From: Hydractinia symbiolongicarpus
Lineage: Eukaryota > Cnidaria > Hydrozoa > Anthoathecata > Hydractiniidae
Assembly (NCBI RefSeq): GCF_029227915.1
Contig: NC_079876.1
Span: forward strand, 23,872,001-23,932,000
Length of the DNA: 60,000 nucleotides
Reading direction: 5' to 3'
Numbering within the stretch: position 1 is the stretch's first letter; each line of letters opens with the position of its first letter. A program made the position numbers and the translations under genes. Under the pieces are notes generated by a model. It worked only from the letters and a program-made list of their open reading frames with translations, did no database searches and was not told the origin of the DNA. Below are positions 21,181-32,341 of this stretch, one piece after another.

Positions 21181-22179
21181 CTTTAAGGTGAGTTTAACTT
21201 GTATAGTATGTAGGTTATTACAATCCTCTAACATATACAAATTTCGAGTTTTCAATGCCTGCAAGGATACTATAAACGTTGCACTATCGTTTGTATATTT
21301 TTCAATATGACAGCAGCTTATTTATACAGATATTTATTTATAATTACGTGTTGTGTTACATCATAGTATGTAGCTAATGTCGTACTTATAGAAGACCACA
21401 TAGAAGTCAACTCTTGGTTTTTCAATTTGGGGAAATTTGGAGGTGCTGGGCTTCTTTCGTCAGCCGGTTTAGGTGCAGATGTCTATTTTGTGATAGGGTT
21501 ACTTAAGTTTTTGTGTAGAGCGTGTCAGTTCATTTCAGTCTGTTGTAATGAGACAAACGTTTAATTGACATTAATTGTCATGTACTGTAAAAAGTCGGTT
21601 GTCAAAATGTCAAAAGAAGCCAGTGGCCATATGGTGCAGTAAAAAGAAGCCCGTGTGCCAACTGGTACGATAAACACTCACCATAATAGACATATAAGTG
21701 TCAAGAGTCTAAGGCATGTAGTGCCAATTGTCTTGTCTGTTACAATGTCAGTAATTTGTCAATCGTCCTGTTACAATGTCAGTAATTTATTTCAGTAATT
21801 AATTTATAACGAAGCCCTAGCACCTCAACCCATACCCCAAATATAACTGCAAACTATTTAAGAATACATTTTCTACAACTACTTTGTGTCGTTTTCACTT
21901 CTGAACCATACCAATTAACTGTTGTAATAGAATTCACTGACATGATTATAACTTCCCTCGCTCTGAAACAATGAACCAAGGTAAAAAAACAGATCGTGCC
22001 ACAATCTGTAAACATTAAAATAGCGAGAGTACAAAGTTCAATCCCAGTGTAAACTATTAAACCTGCTTAACTTTTCTCTTAATTTTTGAAAATCTTGGTG
22101 AGGCTTTTAACTTTTATATTTAATTTATTATCAGCCAGACATTACTTACTACAGAAAGGCCATTTTACTTCTTTCCACA
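21181..22179. other. Stretch after the DIRS-like element, no gene recognised
   Basis: Possibly the 3' part of the retroelement. A short duplication (gttacaatgtcagtaattt) occurs twice at about 21739 and 21770, and related gaagcc-containing phrases repeat at 21614 and 21646. No ORF with protein motifs. Confidence 0.4.
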
Positions 22180-22562
22180 TCTCTATTATAATAGCCGTAT
22201 TTTGTCTATTTGTCCGGGAAAGCCGCATCCCGTAACAAAAACACGAAATTTGTGTGACGGGTGAATTCAAGCTCGAACCCAGCATCTTTTACCGTACTAT
22301 TTCGCTAGAACTATCAGAAAGCGCCGTTGAGAAGCAAATAGTCCTGGGGACGAGGTTGGGGTGAATTTAAAGGACGGGCAAACCTTTTAGTTTCTTCATT
22401 TTTTAACAATATTACTGCAGGTTTCTATTTTGGGTTTAACCAAAAGCGCATTTTTAAAATGCGCACGAAAATCAAATGCGATTTATCTTTATCCACTTTC
22501 TTGCGACGGGTTAATATAAAAGACGGGTGGCCCCGTGGATTTTTCCACGGGTTAACGACTAG
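22180..22562 (+). mobile_element. Non-autonomous Helitron-like element 5
   Basis: Starts TCTCTATTATAATAGCC after A. Ends with CCCGTGGATTTTTCCACGGG, gttaacga and CTAG (22559-22562), directly followed by another TCTCTATAATAATAGCC. Within it, 22340-22360 holds tcctggggacgaggttgg, a fragment of the AACCTCGT-type MITE also seen at 46.55 and 50.38 kb. Length 383 bp; no ORF. Confidence 0.72.
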
Positions 22563-23395
22563 TCTCTATAATAATAGCCTTCGTCTGTCTGTCTCTGCGC
22601 CCCCCCCCCGATGAGCTAGAGAATGATGTTACGGAAACACGAATATCAAATGCGATATATTTTTATCCACTTTGTTGCAACGGTTAAATATAAAGGGCGG
22701 GAGAATCCGTGGATATTTCCACGGGTTCTCCCGCTGCGTCCTGTAACGAAATTTTTATAATGCGCACCAATACCAAATGCGATATATTTTTGTTCACTTT
22801 GTTGCAACGGGTGAATTTAAAGGAGCCACTATTAAATGCGATATATTTTTACCGACTTTGTTTCCACTGCTCGCGCGTAGTATACCAATCAAGACGCCTG
22901 ATTCTATAAAAACCAATCAAAGATTTTTGCGACCAAAAAGAATCCAATATTTTCGCGTAAAAAAACAAATCCATATATTTTCGCGGTTGAATAAAATGAA
23001 CAAAGACCATTTTGATTCTTAAAAATACAAAGTAAAATTTTCGCAGCTGAATGAACGGAGGCCATTTTGATTTTAAGAATGGTCGGGTATGGTCAAGCTA
23101 TAAGGTTTATTTGATATTTTTATCTTCTGAAAGATTTATATTTTTGTAATATTTGTTTTCTGATTGTTTTCATTGTTAGGATAAATATATTGTCACGTTT
23201 TTTAGCCACATAGAGATCTTGAACGCATCAGTTTTAGGATGTTTGGCTAGGAACGAAGATTTTGAAGGTTAGCTAGCTAGCTAGAGCCTCACTTATTGTT
23301 CTTCTGTTTGTTATTAGGGCTTTTTATCCTAGCCAACATTCATTTTTATGTTGTGGCTATTTAGCTAGCTCCTAAAAAAGTGAAAGTATAAAATG
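22563..23395 (+). mobile_element. Non-autonomous Helitron-like element 6, 3'-truncated
   Basis: Begins TCTCTATAATAATAGCC abutting the CTAG of element 5, then contains the same ordered blocks as elements 2 and 8 (cgcctgattct, aatatattgtcacgtttttt, tttggctaggaacgaa, gctagctagctag, aagtgaaagtataaaa). Similarity stops at about 23395 where a different repeat begins. Four imperfect copies of an about 40-bp phrase starting aaatgcgatatattttt occur at 22483, 22649, 22776 and 22834, the first of them in element 5. A longer hairpin (gggagaatccgtgg ... ccacgggttctccc) sits at 22697-22734. Confidence 0.6.
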
Positions 23396-24055
23396 ACATT
23401 CTTTCCTGTATACACTGTCATTTTTCGATGATAATTGGAAAATGATCATTAAAAAATGATAATGTATTTCAGCCTTAAGCTCTGTGTAGTAGCTATGTAC
23501 ATAATTTAGAAAAAGCATAGGAAAAATTGGTTCTATTTCACTTATTTAAGCGATTTTCTGTAAGTGATTCAAGCCACGTATGCTTTAAAATTGGTGGAAA
23601 ACAAATGATTAGCAAAAATAGGATTCCATGATTTGGAATCTGTTAGCTTAATTAGGAATTCGTTATCCAAATTAGTCTAGATTATTCTGCTAATTAGCCT
23701 ATAGCTAGCTATAGCCTAGCTAGCTACTACCTATGCTAATTAGGGGCAGTATCAGTCAGGGAAATCCTCTTAATTAAGCTGTACAGCTTAATTTGGATGT
23801 CAGTTTAATTTGGATGCATGATACCGTCTAATTAAGCGTTTTACAGCTTAATTAAGATGTACAAAACTTTGAACGTCTAAAACACACATTTAACTGAACT
23901 TTAGCATCTTTCTATCTAACTGAATAAATCCAATATTTACGTGCATATAAACATCTCCAATACATTAGTTTTTAAGGCTGAAATACACTATGATTTTTCA
24001 ATCATTTTCAAAATCATTGAAAAATGATAGTGTATTTCAGTCTAGCATCCCGGAG
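23396..24055. repeat. Inverted-repeat-bounded AT-rich element with TTAATT modules
   Basis: The left part has an aaaatgat-rich block ending aatgtatttcagcctt (about 23420-23477). The right part has the reverse phrase aaggctgaaatacac (23971) and a further hairpin block ending tgtatttcagtc (24043). The middle contains many agcttaatt/ttaattag motifs. It breaks into element 6, whose relatives continue with a different sequence. Probable MITE; ends uncertain. Confidence 0.45.
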
Positions 24056-25090
24056 ATCGGCTAAATTTTAAATTTAAAAAATGGTCGCTTAAAAAGGCTG
24101 TATCACGTGACGTGACATCCTAACTAGGATCCAGTACAGCTTAAATAGACTATATCACTACAATAAACCGCTGTATCTTTTCATATCTTTTGAACCTTTG
24201 AATGTCAACAATATTTATTTGCTAACTAAAGCTCTACCGAAAACTTTCTTCAAGTTTTTTGTCGATTTACGAACAAAACCTGGCCTTGCAGTAAACGAAA
24301 GTTAGTTCGGGGAAAAAATATGCTAAGAACTTTACGTATGAATGCATAAGAGCTGGCTCCGTGTAAAAGATTCATTTGTGTTCATTTTTTATCCGGAGAA
24401 GAAAAAAGGCTAAACGCTAAACCAAACACACATTCCTGCGGATTGTGTGAACAATCTTTATTAAATGTGATTGGTTTACGTGCTGCGGTATGATGCAATG
24501 TTTAATTATTTCAAAGATGGCTGCGAACGCATGATCGCTATTAAAAGAGTGATTTATGGTAAATTGGAGTCTTTTACAAGTTTTAAAAAACATGTAAAAA
24601 ATATACAAGAAGCCTAGAGGCTTGAAGATTTCCGCCATTAGCCTAAGAGATCTTAAAATTTGAAGTTGATCTTGAAAACGGAGAATTATGGGGTAAACAA
24701 ATCATTGAGTATTCTCAATTATTATTGTAAAGGGCCTGATACACTTGTACAATATCACTGAAATATAACTTATAATATCAATATAAATTCTTAAAATATG
24801 TTTAAAATAGAGTTATAATTTCTTATAATTTCTTATAATTTCTTATAGTATAGCTATAAAATGTATAATTTCAACAGCTGACATGTGCGTCATAACCTCA
24901 TAATTTGTTGCATGGCTGTAATATTTGAATAAAATCAAACGAGTTTGATTTTAATAATATTGTTGGTGATCTGGTTTCGAATGCCTTTTGTTTATGTGAC
25001 AACACATCTATTATCTGCTAGCGTTGTTGTGGCAACGATGTTATGAAATTAAATGAAATTATAACGATATTTTAACAAATTATAAGTATA
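24056..25090. other. AT-rich stretch, no gene recognised
   Basis: Contains a short direct repeat ttataatttc x 3 near 24815-24845. The 73-residue minus-strand frame at 24417-24638 shows no motif. Nothing else supportable. Confidence 0.4.
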
Positions 25091-25226
25091 CTAGTCGTTA
25101 GCCCGTGGAAAATCCACGGGTTCGCCCGTCCTTTTTATACCGCACTGCGTGCTTCTCGCAATTGCGCAGCTAAGCTACCATTTTGCGTGACAGACAGACA
25201 GACGTATACGGGTATTATAATATAGA
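25091..25226 (-). mobile_element. Non-autonomous Helitron-like element 7 (minus strand)
   Basis: Read on the minus strand it begins TCTATATTATAATACCCG, contains gtctgtctgtctgtc and gcggtataaaaag, and ends with hairpin CCCGTGGATTTTCCACGGG, ctaacga and CTAG (25091-25094), followed by T. It lies head-to-tail with element 8. Length 136 bp. Confidence 0.72.
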
Positions 25227-26657
25227 TAGCCGGGAAACCCGGCGTCGAAACGCCGGGTTAAGCCACGAGTAAAGGTGTGATCCGGCATTGAACACTCTGT
25301 GGAGCGCTTAATAAGAGCTGTAAACTGTCCCGCAGATCAGGTGGAGCGCTTTAGTACAGGTATACAGTATGTCGTTAATCATTTGAAGCGCATACAACAT
25401 TATAGTGTGCGACTGTAACATATTTTTCAAAAAATAACTTTCCCGCAACGATAACTAATATAAAAACAGAGTTTACAAAGTGTTGTTACTCCATCATAGC
25501 AAAAACAATCGGTCAATATTATTTTATTTTGTGGAAAAGTCTTTTTAAAAGTTAAAAAATTAATCGTGACACTGGGCTGAGCGCTTAGTACAGTTAAACC
25601 GTGTTGTACAGCGTATAGTAATAATACCCTTTTGAAAAAACTTTCTCGCAGACACAGGGCTGAGCGGTTAGTCCAGGCGTGATTCCCAAGAAAGTTTAAA
25701 AATTAATTGTCACAGTGGTGGCCTGACCTTAGTATATACAGGTAAACGGTGTTGCACATGCCCATAGGCGTAACAGCCTTTTACAAAAAACAGTCTGTTT
25801 TTAACACTGGGCTAACCGCTTAGTACAGTTAAACACAGTTGAACAGGCGCATAAGGCGTATTACCCTTTTCCAAAAATGTTCATTGCAACTTTGGTTTAA
25901 ATAAAAACACAGGGAACAGCCTGTCGTTACTCGTCCAGCCAAAACAATCGCTCAGCCATTTCATTTGCAGAAAAAGTTTGCAGAAAAATAATAAAATATG
26001 TAGCTATACCTAGCTAGCTAACTGCATTTAGCATAAAAATTATATATTGCTTAAGAATATTGTTGTAGCCAAACTGCATTTTTATACTTTCACTTTTTAA
26101 GGAGCTAGCTAAATAGCCACAGCCTCAACATAAAAATAAATGTTGGCTAGGATAAAAAGCTCTTATACCATACAGAATAGCAATAAGTGAGGCTCTAGCT
26201 AGCTAGTAGCCATAGCTAGCTAATCTTCGTTCCTAGCCAAACATCCTAAAACTGGTGCGTTTAAGATCTGTACGTGGCTAAAAAACGTGACAATATATTT
26301 ATCCTAACATTGAAAACAAACAGAAAACAAATATTACAAATATATAAGGCTTTCAGAAGATAAAAAAGTCAAACAGGCCTACAAACCTCACACACTGACC
26401 ACAAACACGACCATTATCAAAATGGCCTTCGTTCCGCGAAGATCTTGGATTCTTTCTGGTCGCGAAAATCTTGGGTTTTTTTTAAAGAATCAGGCGTTGT
26501 GAATGGTGTTCCACGCGCGAGCGGTCAAAACAAAGTCAATAAAAATATATCGCATTTGATATTCGTGCACATTTTAAAAATTCCGTGTTTCCGTTACGGG
26601 ACACGGCTTTCGCGGACACACAGACAGACAGACGGAATACGGCTATTATTAAAGAGA
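25227..26657 (-). mobile_element. Non-autonomous Helitron-like element 8 (long, minus strand)
   Basis: On the minus strand it starts TCTCTTTAATAATAGCC after A at 26657, then follows the order of elements 2 and 6. It also carries the repeated modules ending with hairpin CCCGGCGTTTCGACGCCGGG, then tttcccggcta next to element 7. It is the reverse complement of the layout at 14112-15747 and is the best full-length representative (1.43 kb) apart from its last base. The open frames inside have no protein motif. Confidence 0.66.
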
Positions 26658-26689
26658 TTGTAGAAAAATTATAACTGTATTATAGAATG

Positions 26690-26837
26690 TCGTTAGCCCG
26701 TGGAAAATTCACGGGTTCGCCCGTCCTTTTTATACCGCATTGCGTGCTTCTCGCTATTGCGCAGCTAAGCTACCATTTTGCGTGGCAGACAGACGGACGG
26801 ACGGACGGACAGACGTATGTGGGCATTATAATATAGA
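26690..26837 (-). mobile_element. Non-autonomous Helitron-like element 9 (short, minus strand)
   Basis: On the minus strand it starts TCTATATTATAATGCCC after A, has an extended gtccgtccgtccgtc run, gcggtataaaaag and hairpin CCCGTGAATTTTCCACGGG. The CTAG end is worn (aacgacattc). Very similar to element 7. Confidence 0.65.
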
Positions 26838-27405
26838 TATTTAATGATATTATGCAAGTGTATCCTGCGCTTAACTAACCTGCAATATTAAAATACAACT
26901 CAAAAAATAAAAATAAAAACATGAATAATTAATTAGTTCTGCTGAATATAGCTTTAGTCTACGTGCTTGAAAAATTGTACAGTTAACTTTCGATAGCATA
27001 TAATCTTTAAAATAAAGTATTGTTCATTGGATAATAAAATAATCTGTTGCACTGTTAGGATTCTTATTGGCTTAAAACTCATTTTAGCCTCGTTCTCAGA
27101 AAAAAATCTTTAGCCTGGATAAGTTTTGGGCGTCCAGCCTAGCTGCGCTGTCTCTATCTATCTATCTCCCTATCTCTCTATCTCCTCAGGCGATTTTAAA
27201 GATTCCGCCTTCGCTTGCGGAAATCAATAATGATAAAACGAACTCAAAAATTAGAGGGAACTATAAAATGCATTTTACATAGTTTAGAATTTTAAATAAT
27301 TTTTTTTTGCAAAATAGGACGTAGGACAGAGGCTGAAAATGTAAAAAAAAAATTAGCAAGAACATCCCGAGGAAAAACTGTGAATCGCTTAGAAAATTAG
27401 AGAAC
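26838..27405. other. Stretch with a (CTAT)n-like microsatellite, no gene
   Basis: A tctatctatctatctcc run occupies about 27150-27187. The remainder is AT-rich without recognisable features. Confidence 0.5.
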
Positions 27406-27522
27406 TATGAACTAAAATGTTGTGTTGACATTGAACATTGTGTTTGTTATTTGTTTACTTTAGATTCCAATATTGCTAAATATATCTAGTACAACAGCAA
27501 ATGGCTTGAATGCCTATTTATG
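27406..27522 (+). repeat. Left LTR-like repeat of the Gypsy relic
   Basis: Shares about 118 bp with 30115-30233, with scattered substitutions and small indels. Confidence 0.65.
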
Positions 27523-27879
27523 TCGGAATCTGGTTTATTTCGAGTACTTATTGTCACCATTTACAGACGTTATTGAACATTATTTAAAAACGTGCTAATT
27601 GTGAACTGTCCATATGCAACCCCAGACTTAGATGCTGTTGTTGTCGCGGCATTGCTCACCAAACTTGCCAATCTGACGCAGTTACTTCAGAATTCGAACA
27701 ATCAAACTGTTATTGTCCTAAACAAATTTTGTCTCCACCTATTTCAACTGAGCTACCGTTCCTAGCCTTTCTTGACAATCATGAAAATATTCAACAGTAC
27801 TTTTTACAGCATTACCAATCCAGCACGTTCAAGAGTTGTGGACACCACCCCCTCCACCCTACGGAGGATCTATAATTAA

Positions 27880-28632
27880 AACTCATCAACAATCCTGCAG
27901 TCGAACCTGTTGCGTTCTACACACCAATTCCGGTACCGATACACTTGCAAAAAGAAGTGAAATCTGATCTTGACCGCGACGTGCAACTCGGTGTCTTGAA
28001 CTTGTGTCGGTGGAAAATCTGTCACCTGGTACCATCGATTGGTTATAAATGCTAAGAAATATGCTATACCAGACACACTCTCGATTTTCAACTACTGAAT
28101 GCACATGCTGCACGCGAGACACACCGCACTCAGTCTTCGTTCCACCAAATCTGAGCCGTGCCACCTAGCAGCAAGAAGTCTGCATTCGTCTGCCAAGAAG
28201 ATAGACACAAAATCACCTTTAATACACCTTGGGGTCGGTATTGATACTGTACTAGTCCACAAGGCTCCGGAGATGGTTATTCGCGACGATTCAACGAAAT
28301 TGTATCCGATGTGGCTAACAAGATTAAAGTTGTTGATGATGCATTGTTATAGGAAGATACACTTGATCCAACCTCTTCCAAACATGCAATTGACTTGAAA
28401 TTTGTGGAAAAAATGGTATCACCCAGAAACCAAAAAGTTCATCCATGGTGACGATACTGTAGAATTTGCTGGTTATGAAATCACACCAGACTATGTGAGA
28501 CTGTGCCAGAGAAACCTGCAAGCAATCGCTGATTTTCCTACACTACGCAACATCACCGACATCTGTTCCTGGTTCGGGATGATTAATCAGGTGACATACA
28601 CGTTCAGTATGACAATTCCAGGAATTGTTTAA
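27880..28632 (+). pseudogene. Gypsy reverse-transcriptase remnant
   Basis: Fragments in several frames are collinear with a Ty3/Gypsy polymerase: PIPVPIHLQKEVKSDLDRDV (RT start), LNAHAARETHRTQSSFHQ, FNTPWGRY, a worn D-D region (KIKVVDDALL at about 28322-28351), and then the open frame 28402-28632 with VEFAGYEITPDYVRLCQ and FPTLRNITDICSWFGMIN, the RT thumb/connection that leads into RNase H. At least five disruptions. Confidence 0.75.
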
Positions 28633-28759
28633 ACCTAATGTGAATTTTTACTGGGATGACCAATTTTAACAATTGTTCGAAGCCTCAAAACTTCGCATAA
28701 ACAACCAACTACGCAACCTAAAGGAAATAACATTGCGTTATTCTTTCACCATGTATTAT

Positions 28760-30110
28760 ATACTAACACTGCAAAATCCAGCACCTGATGCTGTATCGCG
28801 CCAACCAACTGGTGCCAATAAAACAACGAAGATGCGTTTGCCTGACGACGTTGCTCCAGTCGAACATCACATATACCGACAGAAGTTACTATAGTCTGAC
28901 TTTCCCTTGCTCTTGACACATCAAGTACCACATATGATGCATCAGAAGAGGGAGTGAAGCTTGCTGCTACCTCTGCCATCGTATTTCTTTAATCCGTTAC
29001 ATAGGAGAGAGTACAGTTGGAAACTAACAGTGATTCTGCAATGAGTTGCCTCGTAGATCTCATTAAAACAGGCCTACCGCCTGGCGGTCACGATCTTGCA
29101 GCTGAATTGCAGCAATATCATGTGCTTAGAGAGAACCTCTCTACAATTGATAGTGTCGCCATTTACAAGGATCACATTATCGTTCCTCCAGCACTACATG
29201 CCAATGTCCTGACCGCCCTACATGATGCTCACCCAGAAGTTACATCAATGACTACCATGGACAAATCATCTGTTTTTTTAGCCGAGCAACATTCCAGCAA
29301 TCATCAAACTCTGAATTAGCTGCAACCATTGCAATCGCATGACACTGTCACAACCAAGTGTCCTCCTACCTCCAGTCTATCCTGAGTACCTCTTCCAGTT
29401 CATCTGCTCTGATTTCGTCCACTACAAGGGTCGTTATTACCTTGTGTCAGTTGATAGGCACTCTAACTGGCCAATTGTCAAAAGTTAAGTTCGCGGAGCC
29501 AAGAGCTTGATCACTTGTTTGCGCAAAACATTTGTCACGTACATCCCTGATGAACTCTCCTCAGTAGTGGACGTGAATTTGTAGCATCAGCCACTGAACG
29601 CTTATTGAATTGATTGGGATGTTCACTATCGCTTGTCATTTGTGGTATTTTCCACAGTAACTGTCGCGCTGAAAACGGAGGGAAAACTGTGAAACGTATG
29701 ATCACTGACAACAATGGACCCGATGGTGAACTTGACGTGGATACATTCCAAATTGCCATGCTACAGCATCGCAATACGCCAAACCGAGATACCAAATTGT
29801 CACCAGCCATGTGTATCTTTGGTAGACCGATTAAGAATTTATACTGATCATACCAGGTAAATACAAACCGCACAAAACCTGGAGTGTGCTTAAGTGTAGA
29901 GAAGAAGCTCTGAGAAATAGTCATATGAACGTAGCATGAAGTCTATCTGAACACACCAAGCAGCTTCGTCCTCTAATTGTTGGTGGCCGAGTTCGAGTAC
30001 AGAACCAAATTCACCGAATTTGAAATGTCATAAACCAAGCACATACTAAGACATTTGTCAATAATTATCACTCCTCGCTATGTCGTGACAATTACTTTGA
30101 GGAAGGTGGA
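28760..30110 (+). pseudogene. Gypsy RNase H tail and integrase remnant
   Basis: NPAPDAVSRQPTG at about 28778-28816 marks the end of RNase H. The integrase N-terminal segment follows at 29017-29295, then YPEYLFQFICSDFVHYKGRY in the catalytic core (about 29379-29440). The frame 29614-29847 (77 aa) has SNCRAENGGKTVKRMI and LQHRNTPNRDTKLSPAMCIF-type sequence of the core's end. LIVGGRVRVQNQIHRI near 29980 belongs to the C-terminal domain. Stops and shifts separate all pieces. Confidence 0.75.
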
Positions 30111-30114
30111 GAAC

Positions 30115-30233
30115 TGTAAACTACAACGTTGTGTTGACATTGAACATTGCTTTTGTTATTTGTTTACTTTAGATTCCAATATTGCTAAATATATATCTAG
30201 TACAAAAACAAATAGTTTAAATACCTATTTACA
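30115..30233 (+). repeat. Right LTR-like repeat of the Gypsy relic
   Basis: Begins TGTAAACTAC and ends CCTATTTACA; partner of 27406-27522. Confidence 0.65.
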
Positions 30234-30886
30234 ACCATTCGAACAGACCAGTGTACATGTTATCACCAAATGTAAATATAGTTAAATTGTATGTCTATTT
30301 TTTTCAAATAATGCAATTAAACAAACCATTATATGCACTACTTCGCTACGAATTGCTCTTAAGTAATCTCGTTTTCATGCTATTCGGTATTTTGGCATGT
30401 ATACTTCGCGAAACGAAAAAGGATATGGCAAAAAGGTCTATTCGTACACTGCTGTTAGTATTTGTTTTCATGATGTTAAGTACCCAAGTATTTATAAACT
30501 CTTGCTGTTTCTGCTAATATCAGGCTTCATCAGCATGACTAGGTGAACCAAAAAATCACAACAGCCAAGGACAGCACAAAGACACACAAACATAACACAA
30601 GCAATAAGAATATGGAAAGATAATGATAATGAAGATGAAATGATATATACACACAAGATGAATACAGTGCTATAAAAATGTTAATTTTATATACATTATA
30701 TTAGTAACTTACCTGATTTTATTTCTATTTTATTTAGAAGGAATAAGAAAATAGCAAGGCTAAACCAATTACATGGAAATAGGGTTATGAGGAAGTCCCT
30801 TTACTTTCTTTCCCTGCAATATCTTTCTAGCTGCATGAGATTAATTTCCAGTAAGGTTACATAACTTTAACACTCTTTGTGTAAAA
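30234..30886. other. AT-rich stretch right of the Gypsy relic, nothing recognised
   Basis: The 88-residue plus-strand frame at 30251-30517 is hydrophobic but has no family motif, no splice context and an AT-driven composition, so it is not called a gene. Confidence 0.4.
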
Positions 30887-31015
30887 TAGTCGGTAACCTG
30901 TAGATATATCCACGGGCTTGTCCGTCCTTTATTAACCGCATTTCGTGTTTCTCGCTACCGCGGGTACCATTTTGCGTGACAGACAGACAGACGTATACGG
31001 GTATTATAATATAGA
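30887..31015 (-). mobile_element. Non-autonomous Helitron-like element 10 (minus strand)
   Basis: On the minus strand: TCTATATTATAATACCCG after A, gtctgtctgtctgtc, acgaaatgcggttaataaag, hairpin cccgtggatatatctacagg (worn), and CTAT in place of CTAG. Length 129 bp; same family as elements 7 and 9. Confidence 0.65.
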
Positions 31016-32341
31016 TAACCATTTTTTTTGTTAAAACGAAATTTCATAGGAATTATTTACACACTAATTTTGTTTCAGAAACAAAAAGAATGCAAAAATG
31101 ACTTAAATGATAGCTACATACGCAAGAGTAGCTAGCTACAAACGATATCAGTCTATGCATGCGATTCATGGTATTTTTTTGCACTACCGCTCGTTGCCAA
31201 ATGAAAAAAAAAATGACGACAGTTAGTTCACAATAACCACTTCTGTTTGAACCGGTCAGATCTTCATGTATGCTTGCACCAAAGCTAGTGTCGTGGTACA
31301 AAAACACAATAAATAGTATTCCTTGGCGACGACGAAAGGTAAATAACGTAAAAAACACAACAAACAAACAAATAAGGTAACTTTAGCAAAAAAATTTTTA
31401 TTATTTTAAAACTCATGTTTCAGTCAGTCTGCAACAGAGGTGTTGTTTAGAGAGGGAAAGGCAGTCAATATCAGGGAGATTGGGGTAGAGGCGGGTTTTA
31501 GGGTTAATTATGGATAGACGTTGTCATTGACGATGCTAATGTAATCCTTCTTTTCTTTCTTGTTGACGAAGAACCTGTCCCCCAAACACACACAAGTTGA
31601 ATTTTGGCTTGTCGTCAGTAAATAACTTCTTTAATAACCTTTTGAAAAAATGTCACGCCTTTTGAATATTCGTGACATGAACTAACCATCTAAGCATTTT
31701 TTTGTAATTGTAGGTTATAGAACCAGGAACGTTCACTGATAAGGTCGTCATTTAATAATGAACTGTTTAAATTTACATCCTGTTTCTTGTAGTTTAAAGG
31801 ACAAGACTTCTTTATTCTACGTCAATGTATATGTAAGTAATGGCGACTTGCAAGAATGTTAATACGTTTCTTTTTGACGTAAATTACGCCAAAGTTTTCA
31901 AAGAAACAAGTTTATTAGAAGAGAACTTGTTCATATTAAAATTCCTGAAAGTCCAGGGTGTCAAAACAACAACAATTTAACAATTTAGAGAAGTCAAAAA
32001 TTTATTACTGACTTACTAACTTATGGCAAACATGCAAGCAGGAAGATGTAGGGAGAATGGGACAGAGGAAGTAGGAAGTCAGATTATAACATATTTTTCT
32101 ATTTGTTATAATTGTCAAGTCACGTACGAACACTTTGGTTAATATATTTATTAATAGTCCGTATCATTTGTATCCTTTTTAGCAAATGCTACTACGGATG
32201 GACAAGTCTATTTAAGTCAATGTACTTAAGTCGATTTAAATCGAGACCAGCAGCATACGAAATAGGTTTAATGCTTTTGAAAGATCTTGCAAGATATACC
32301 ATTTCACATTATATCAGATTGAAGTACTGACTCTTTCAAGG
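31016..32341 (+). other. Upstream flank of copy C, no separate gene recognised
   Basis: Contains patches shared with the flank of copy B (near 31550-31590 and 31775-31835), which supports the placement of exon 1 at 32342. The minus-strand 104-residue frame at 31053-31367 shows no motif. No promoter element can be assigned. Confidence 0.4.

Larger units (their letters stand above)
27406..30233 (+). mobile_element. Decayed Ty3/Gypsy retrotransposon with short LTR-like repeats
   Basis: Direct repeats of about 118 bp at 27406-27522 and 30115-30233 (shared phrases gttgtgttgacattgaacat, tatttgtttactttagattc) bracket RT, RNase H tail and integrase remnants in the Ty3/Gypsy order. The right copy starts TGT and ends ACA as LTRs do; the left copy is worn (TAT...TGT). 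A purine-rich tract (ttgaggaaggtggagaac) lies just before the right repeat, as expected for a polypurine tract. The gag region is shortened. Many stops and frameshifts make it inactive. Confidence 0.75.
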
